The notes under the pieces are model-generated. The model worked only from the letters and a program-made list of their open reading frames with translations. It did no database searches and was not told the origin of the DNA. DNA of 9,139 bases, from positions 1 to 9,139 of the forward strand of contig CAYOKC010000147.1 in the NCBI GenBank assembly GCA_964404415.1. Direction: 5' to 3'. The number at the start of each line of letters is the position of its first letter. Position 1 is the first letter of the stretch. The stretch comes from Leptolinea sp964404415 (lineage in GTDB: Bacteria; Chloroflexota; Anaerolineae; Anaerolineales; Anaerolineaceae). Both the position numbers and the translations under genes were made by a program. Of this stretch, positions 4,864 to 9,139 are shown in pieces.

Positions 4864-5847
4864 ATGAACAAACGCTTTGCCGCACTTATTTCCCTGCTTT
4901 CCGCTCTCGTATTGCTGGCCTCATCGGCCGCGCCGGCTATTGCCGCCCCCGCCGCGGCAGACGCGCCTGTCAAAGTGCGTATCGGCACCCAACCCTGGAT
5001 CGGTTACGGCCCCTGGTGGATCGCCAAAGAAAAGAATCTGTTCGAAAAGTACGGCCTCGAAGCCGAATTGATCGACTTTCTGGAAGACAAGGAAGTCAAC
5101 GCGGCGTTTGCCAGCGGGAACATGGAAGCCGCCAACCTGGCTACCCACACCGCGATCAAACTCTTCAGCGTGGGCGTTGACCTGAAACTCGTGCTGCTGG
5201 AAGATGTGTCTACATCGGCCGATGCCATTCTGGCCGGTGAAGATATCAAATCCATCGCCGATTTGAAAGGCAAACAGGTCGCTTATGAAGAAGGCACCAC
5301 CAGTGATCTGCTGCTCAACTACGCCCTGATGCAGAACGATATGACCCTGGAGGACATCAACGCCGTCCCCATGCCGGCCAGTGATGCCGGTACCGCCCTG
5401 ATGACCAGCAAAGTCCCCGCGGCTGTAACGTACGAACCCTACATCAGCGAAGCCCTCAAGGAAAATGCTAAACTCAAAGCCCTGTACAAAGCGGAAGAAC
5501 TCCCCGGTCTGATCTCTGATGTGCTGGTGATCAGCGGCAAGTTTGCCAAAGAACAGCCCGAAGCCGCCAAAGCCCTGCTAAAAGTGTGGGGTGAAGCGCT
5601 TGACCTCTACAACAAAGACAACAAAGCCGGACAGGCGATCATCGCCGAAGCCGTGGGCAGCGCCCCGGAAGACCTGGTCACCGCGTTTGACGGCGTTGAG
5701 TTCTACGATCTGGCTGCCAACCAGGAAGACCTCACCGGCGATTTTGCCGATACCATCAAAGATGTGGCGGAAGTATCCCTGGCGATCGGCCTGTTCGAAG
5801 AAATTCCTGACCTGACCAAACTGGTTGACGCGTCTTTCCTGAAATAG
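4864..5847 (+). CDS. NMT1/SsuA/ThiY-type ABC transporter substrate-binding protein
   Basis: This 327-residue extracytoplasmic solute-binding protein is the recognition subunit of the importer completed by the next two genes. A signal peptide is clear: basic MNKR, a hydrophobic stretch (about 7-19) and a likely AIA (25-27) signal peptidase I site. There is no cysteine, so it is not a lipoprotein. The mature part begins VKVRIGTQPWIGYGPWWIAKE, a typical start of the NMT1 family (nitrate, sulfonate/taurine, thiamine-precursor and related binders). Further family segments are KNLFEKYGLEAELIDF (57-72), FASGNMEAANLATHTAI (82-98), DLKGKQVAYEEGTTSDLLL (133-151) and AAVTYEPYISEAL (186-198). Aromatic Trp45, Tyr48, Trp51 and Trp52 are near the expected ligand cleft. 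The ligand cannot be read from the sequence. Placement 61 bases after hisD hints at a substrate or regulation linked to histidine or imidazole/pyrimidine metabolism, but that is inference. Confidence 0.9.
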   Translation: MNKRFAALISLLSALVLLASSAAPAIAAPAAADAPVKVRIGTQPWIGYGPWWIAKEKNLFEKYGLEAELIDFLEDKEVNAAFASGNMEAANLATHTAIKLFSVGVDLKLVLLEDVSTSADAILAGEDIKSIADLKGKQVAYEEGTTSDLLLNYALMQNDMTLEDINAVPMPASDAGTALMTSKVPAAVTYEPYISEALKENAKLKALYKAEELPGLISDVLVISGKFAKEQPEAAKALLKVWGEALDLYNKDNKAGQAIIAEAVGSAPEDLVTAFDGVEFYDLAANQEDLTGDFADTIKDVAEVSLAIGLFEEIPDLTKLVDASFLK

Positions 5848-5851
5848 CCTC

Positions 5852-6691
5852 ATGGCTGATATAAATTCCTCAGAAATTGCATTGAAGGGGCCGCGCCGCA
5901 AGACGCGGCTCCTCGAGTTGCGCGCCGACATCCCCTCCGGATTGTATTTCGTCGCGGGGGCGTCATTCATCGGCGCGTTCTTCCTGATCTGGCTGCTGCT
6001 GACATCCTTCGGGTTGGTGCCGCCGCTCTTCCTGCCCGGTCCTCAGGCGGTGTGGCTGGAATTCGTCCGCCAGTTGGGTGAAGGTATCCTCGGGCAGGAT
6101 GTGGCTGCCAGCCTGTACCGCATCACCCTCGGGTGGCTGGTGTCCACACTGCTGGCGCTGCCCATCGGCATCTTGATGGGCAATTTCAAGTTCTTCGAAG
6201 GGTTGCTTGAACCGTTCATTGACCTGGTCCGTTACATGCCGGCTGTGGCTTTTGTGCCACTGACCATTCTGTGGACGGGCGTTGACGATGGTCAAAAGAT
6301 CCTGATCCTGTTCATCGGCACGTTTTTCCAGGAAGTGTTGATGATCATGGATAACGTGAAGGGCGTTCCGCGTGAGATGATCGAAGTCAGCTCCACCTTC
6401 GGGCTTTCCCGCTGGGAGATCCTCTACCACGTCATCCTGCGGTACGCCCTGCCGGGCATCTGGGATACCTTCCGCATCACCCTCGGCTGGGCGTGGACGT
6501 ACCTGGTGGTGGCTGAACTGGTAGCCGCCAAAGTCGGGTTGGGTTACCGCATTATGCGCGCCCAGCGGTTTCTGCAGACCGAATCGATCATCCTGGGTAT
6601 TTTGGTGATCGGCCTGCTTGGTCTGCTGACGGATATGGCCTTCAAGTTCGCGTACAGGCGCATGTTCCGTTGGATGGACCGGAAAGGCTAG
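5852..6691 (+). CDS. ABC transporter permease, SsuC/TauC/ThiX type
   Basis: This 279-residue integral membrane protein has six probable transmembrane helices (roughly 33-54, 91-110, 128-142, 149-166, 209-226 and 245-265). A basic cytoplasmic N-terminus (KGPRRKTRLLELR) precedes them. The LFLPGPQAVWLEF segment (59-71) and the region EVSSTFGLSRWEILYHVIL (178-196) with ALPGIWD just after are characteristic. The latter corresponds to the EAA loop that docks on the ATPase in this binding-protein-dependent permease family. Its start is four bases after the binding-protein stop with no good ribosome binding site, so translation is probably coupled. It forms, most likely as a homodimer, the channel of the importer. 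Length and topology are ordinary for the SsuC/TauC/NrtB/ThiX group; the substrate is not determinable. Confidence 0.92.
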   Translation: MADINSSEIALKGPRRKTRLLELRADIPSGLYFVAGASFIGAFFLIWLLLTSFGLVPPLFLPGPQAVWLEFVRQLGEGILGQDVAASLYRITLGWLVSTLLALPIGILMGNFKFFEGLLEPFIDLVRYMPAVAFVPLTILWTGVDDGQKILILFIGTFFQEVLMIMDNVKGVPREMIEVSSTFGLSRWEILYHVILRYALPGIWDTFRITLGWAWTYLVVAELVAAKVGLGYRIMRAQRFLQTESIILGILVIGLLGLLTDMAFKFAYRRMFRWMDRKG

Positions 6692-6697
6692 GCGCGG

Positions 6698-7507
6698 ATG
6701 ACAGAACCCTTACTGGATATGAAGAATATCTGGGTGAAATTCACCCCGTCAAAACGCCCTGAAGTGGTTGCCGTCGAAGATGCCTCCATTAGCGTGCGGG
6801 AAAATGAATTTGTTTCGCTTATAGGCCCGTCCGGCTGCGGCAAGTCAACGCTGCTGCGGGCGGCCGCCGGATTGGAAGTCCCATCCAGCGGTGAGATCAC
6901 TGTTGACGGCCAACCCGTTGACGGTCCGGGTGCCGACCGGGGCATGGTCTTTCAAGCCTACACCCTGTTCCCCTGGCTGACTGTCAGTGAGAACATCCAC
7001 TTCGCGTTGAAAAAAACCGGCCTAACGCCCATTGAAAAAGATGACCGGGTGAAAGAATACATCCGCCTGATCGGGCTGGATGGGTTTGAGAATTCGTACC
7101 CCAACCAGCTTTCCGGAGGCATGCGTCAACGCGTGGCCATTGCCCGCGCGTTGGTCTACCGCCCGAAGATGCTGCTGATGGATGAACCCTTCGGCGCGCT
7201 GGACGCGCAAACCCGCCTGTTGATGCAGGAGCTGCTGCTGCAGGTGTGGGAAAATCACCGCAGCACTGTGTTGTTCGTCACCCACGATGTGGAGGAAGCC
7301 ATACTGCTTTCCGACCGCATTCTGGTGATGACAGCCCTGCCGGGTAAGATAAAAGCCGAGATCACGATCGACCTGCCCCGGCCGCGCTCTGTCATTGAGA
7401 TGGAAACCAGTACGCGATTTGCCGCGTACAAGAAAGAGTTGCTTGAACTGGTGCGTGAGGAAGCGCGTAAATCATTCAGCCGTGTACCGGACAAAAGGGA
7501 AGCGTAA
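6698..7507 (+). CDS. ABC transporter ATP-binding protein, SsuB/TauB/NrtD type
   Basis: This 269-residue cytoplasmic ATPase is the energy-coupling subunit of the importer. All nucleotide-binding motifs are intact: Walker A GPSGCGKST (43-51), Q-loop Gln86 in MVFQAYTLFPWLTV, signature LSGGMRQR (138-145), Walker B LLLMDEP (158-164 region), D-loop GALD (166-169) and switch histidine His196 in VTHDVEEA. The FPWLTVSENI and DEPFGALDAQTR strings are typical of the nitrate/sulfonate/taurine subfamily. The C-terminal tail (about 215-269) is short and charged with no added regulatory domain. ATG 6698 follows the permease stop by six bases, with only a weak purine stretch before it, which again suggests coupled translation. 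It is the last gene of the hisD-transporter run; a terminator follows. Confidence 0.94.
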   Translation: MTEPLLDMKNIWVKFTPSKRPEVVAVEDASISVRENEFVSLIGPSGCGKSTLLRAAAGLEVPSSGEITVDGQPVDGPGADRGMVFQAYTLFPWLTVSENIHFALKKTGLTPIEKDDRVKEYIRLIGLDGFENSYPNQLSGGMRQRVAIARALVYRPKMLLMDEPFGALDAQTRLLMQELLLQVWENHRSTVLFVTHDVEEAILLSDRILVMTALPGKIKAEITIDLPRPRSVIEMETSTRFAAYKKELLELVREEARKSFSRVPDKREA

Positions 7508-7520
7508 CGCAAAACATGTT

Positions 7521-7536
7521 GAGGTTTAAAAACCTC
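7521..7536. other. Short AT-rich inverted repeat after the importer operon
   Basis: GAGGTTT (7521-7527) and AAACCTC (7530-7536) are perfect inverted repeats separated by two bases. It lies between the ATPase stop and the main terminator. As RNA only the outer four or five pairs would form because the loop is so tight. It may be an auxiliary element of the terminator. Confidence 0.35.
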
Positions 7537-7549
7537 TCCGAATGGGATG

Positions 7550-7588
7550 AAAAAATGGAGGTGGACATTTCGTCCGCCTCCATTTTTT
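7550..7588. terminator. Bidirectional rho-independent terminator between convergent operons
   Basis: Bases 7550-7566 and 7572-7588 form a 17-pair stem (one G-U) around the loop ATTTC. The outer pairs are an A6 run on the left and a T6 run on the right, so a GC-containing hairpin is followed by a U-run whichever strand is transcribed. It lies 43 bases after the importer ATPase stop and 20 bases beyond the pheT stop on the other strand, so it serves both converging transcripts. Confidence 0.92.
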
Positions 7589-7607
7589 GTATTGTCAGGT
7601 CAAAAAA

Positions 7608-9139
7608 TTATCCGCGCAATTTCGCGCCGAGTTCCTGATCAAGCCGCTTGATGATGCGGCCGCGGAGTTGGGCGACTTCGCTATCTGTCAGCGTGCGGTC
7701 AGGGGCCTGGTATGTGAGACTGTAGGCCAGGCTTTTCTTGTCAACACCGATCAGCGGACTGCGGAAGATATCGAACAGGCGTACATCCACCAGGTTCTTG
7801 CCGCCGGTTTGTTTGATCAGCGCTTCCACTTTGCCGGCTGGCATAGACTCATCCACAATGATGGCCAGGTCTTCCAGCACGGGCGGGTAGGCCGGTACCG
7901 ATTCAACCGTGGTTCGCGCCGGAATGGCATCCAGCAGGGCTTCCAGGTCGATCTCGGCAGCCAGCACCGGCGCCTGCAGCATGTCGTAGCGTTCCTTTAC
8001 CAGCGGGTGGACTTCCCCGAAGACGCCGAGTTCCACGTCACCGGCTTTCCACACGGCGCATTTACCGGGGTGGAAACCTTCGCCCGCGGCGGGCGCGAAG
8101 GTGACTTTCTCAAGCTTCAGGCTGTCACCCAGTTCTTCAAGGATGCCTTTGAGGTCAAAGAAATCGAGTGAGGTGTTGCTTTTCTGGTCCCAGGCGGGGT
8201 TTTCACGCCGGCCGGTAAGGGCAATGGCAAGGCGGCGGGGTTCCTTCGGAAGCTGCTCGCCGGGCTGCGGCAGGTACGCCTGGCCGATCTCGAACAGCAT
8301 TAGCCGGTCAGCCAGCCGGATATTCTTTTCCGTGGTTTCCAGAACGGACGCCATCACACTGCGGCGCATGACCCGGCGTTCAGAGGCGATGGGGTTCTGC
8401 AATGCCACATAGTCCAGTTCGGGCATGGAGCCGTCTACCGGCTGCAGCCAGCGGGCTTCACGTTCCGGTGACGTCATGCGGTAGGACATGATCTCCTGCA
8501 GGCCCGATTTGGCCAGCAGGTCTCGCACTTGTTCTTCACGTTCCAGCGGCGGGTTGTTGCGCTGCGGGGGCATTTCATCCGACAGGCGGGTTGACGGAAT
8601 GTTGTCGTAACCGTACATACGGGCAACCTCCTCGATAACATCAGACACGCCGATGATTCCTTCGCCGATATCCAGGCGGTAGGGCGGAGTCTGCACATCC
8701 ACCGAATTACCGTTTACTTTGCAGGCGAATTCCAGCGGGGAGAGCAGTTTCGCGATCTCCTGCCCTGAAAGGTCGATCCCCAGCCAGCGTTTGACGTCAC
8801 CCGAGGTGATTGTCACCACCGGGTCTTTGGCCGGCAGCGGGTAATTGTCAACCAGGTCGCTGGAAACCACACCGCCGGTCCATTCGGCCATGCGGTCAAG
8901 GCACAGCCAGACGGCATCTTCGCACAGGGCGGGGTGGATGCCGCGGGACATGCGGAAACCGGCTTCTGACTTGAGCTTGAGGTGCCCCAGGGTCTTGCGG
9001 ATGTTGATAAAGTTCCAGGCCGCGCCTTCGAGCAGCACGGTAGTGGTGTTTTCGGTGATCTCAGATTCAAGGCCGCCCATCACACCGGCCACGCTCAGCG
9101 CGCCTTCCCACATCAGCATGGTGATCCCGCCGAACACCA
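7608..9139 (-). CDS. pheT: Phenylalanine--tRNA ligase beta subunit, C-terminal part
   Basis: The beta subunit of the alpha2-beta2 phenylalanyl-tRNA synthetase (EC 6.1.1.20) helps bind and proofread tRNA-Phe. About 510 C-terminal residues are present; the usual length is near 800, so roughly 300 N-terminal residues (EMAP/OB-like tRNA-binding and B1 domains) lie beyond the right edge. Numbering from the edge: the end of the B3/B4 editing domain (AGVMGG, 17-22, then EITENTTTVLLEGAAW), B5 domain (about 105-182) with the YRLDIGEG and DVIEEVARMYGYDNIP segments that carry its metal-binding acidic residues, the catalytic-like core (about 200-400), and the ferredoxin-fold anticodon-binding domain (about 413-508, from VPAYPPVLEDLAIIVDE to LGAKLRG). 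The stop is TTA at 7608-7610 on the plus strand. The true start is outside the window; the GTG at the edge is not a start. It faces the importer operon across a shared terminator. Confidence 0.96.
   Translation of the reverse strand, partial: VFGGITMLMWEGALSVAGVMGGLESEITENTTTVLLEGAAWNFINIRKTLGHLKLKSEAGFRMSRGIHPALCEDAVWLCLDRMAEWTGGVVSSDLVDNYPLPAKDPVVTITSGDVKRWLGIDLSGQEIAKLLSPLEFACKVNGNSVDVQTPPYRLDIGEGIIGVSDVIEEVARMYGYDNIPSTRLSDEMPPQRNNPPLEREEQVRDLLAKSGLQEIMSYRMTSPEREARWLQPVDGSMPELDYVALQNPIASERRVMRRSVMASVLETTEKNIRLADRLMLFEIGQAYLPQPGEQLPKEPRRLAIALTGRRENPAWDQKSNTSLDFFDLKGILEELGDSLKLEKVTFAPAAGEGFHPGKCAVWKAGDVELGVFGEVHPLVKERYDMLQAPVLAAEIDLEALLDAIPARTTVESVPAYPPVLEDLAIIVDESMPAGKVEALIKQTGGKNLVDVRLFDIFRSPLIGVDKKSLAYSLTYQAPDRTLTDSEVAQLRGRIIKRLDQELGAKLRG

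Noticed and set aside
7587..8171. A 194-codon open frame on the plus strand opposite pheT
   Set aside because: It lies wholly antisense to well-conserved PheT sequence, shows no recognisable family or ribosome binding site, and starts inside the terminator hairpin. It is a shadow of pheT codon bias.
9135..9137. GTG at the right edge as the pheT start codon
   Set aside because: The reading frame stays open to the edge and the first visible residues already belong to the middle of the PheT family, so the gene is simply cut by the window.

Overview
This is a bacterial chromosomal segment of moderate GC content with tightly packed metabolic and transport genes. Protein style (the PheT B5 region, the fructokinase, the NMT1-type transporter) recalls Chloroflexota, class Anaerolineae. 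That is an impression from sequence resemblance, not a search result. No mobile elements, CRISPR arrays, tRNA or rRNA genes are visible.

Bases 1-3116 (+ strand) hold the end of a sugar-utilisation operon: the C-terminus of a ribose-type ABC permease, its double-domain sugar ATPase, a ROK-family fructokinase and a small VOC-fold protein. The transporter would bring in a monosaccharide and the kinase would phosphorylate it; the kinase points to fructose.

Bases 3117-3458 contain no conventional gene but are the most interesting part of the window. After a 15-bp hairpin behind the VOC gene comes a near-consensus promoter (TTGACA, 17-bp spacer, extended TGaTATTAT). Ten bases beyond its -10 box is the ATG of a 24-codon ORF with six histidine codons, then a GC-rich rho-independent terminator, then hisD. 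Competing RNA pairings (protector, antiterminator, terminator) can be drawn by hand. This is a histidine-leader transcription attenuator, and its leader peptide appears to be translated from a leaderless transcript.

Bases 3459-7507 (+ strand) hold hisD (histidinol dehydrogenase, all key residues present) followed closely by a three-gene NMT1/SsuA/ThiY-type ABC importer (binding protein, permease, ATPase). No convincing promoter separates hisD from the transporter, so the importer may also be under histidine attenuation. Its substrate is unknown.

Bases 7508-7607 are a convergent intergenic region with a symmetrical 17-bp terminator hairpin able to serve both strands. Bases 7608-9139 (- strand) are the C-terminal two thirds of pheT, the phenylalanyl-tRNA synthetase beta subunit, which runs off the right edge.
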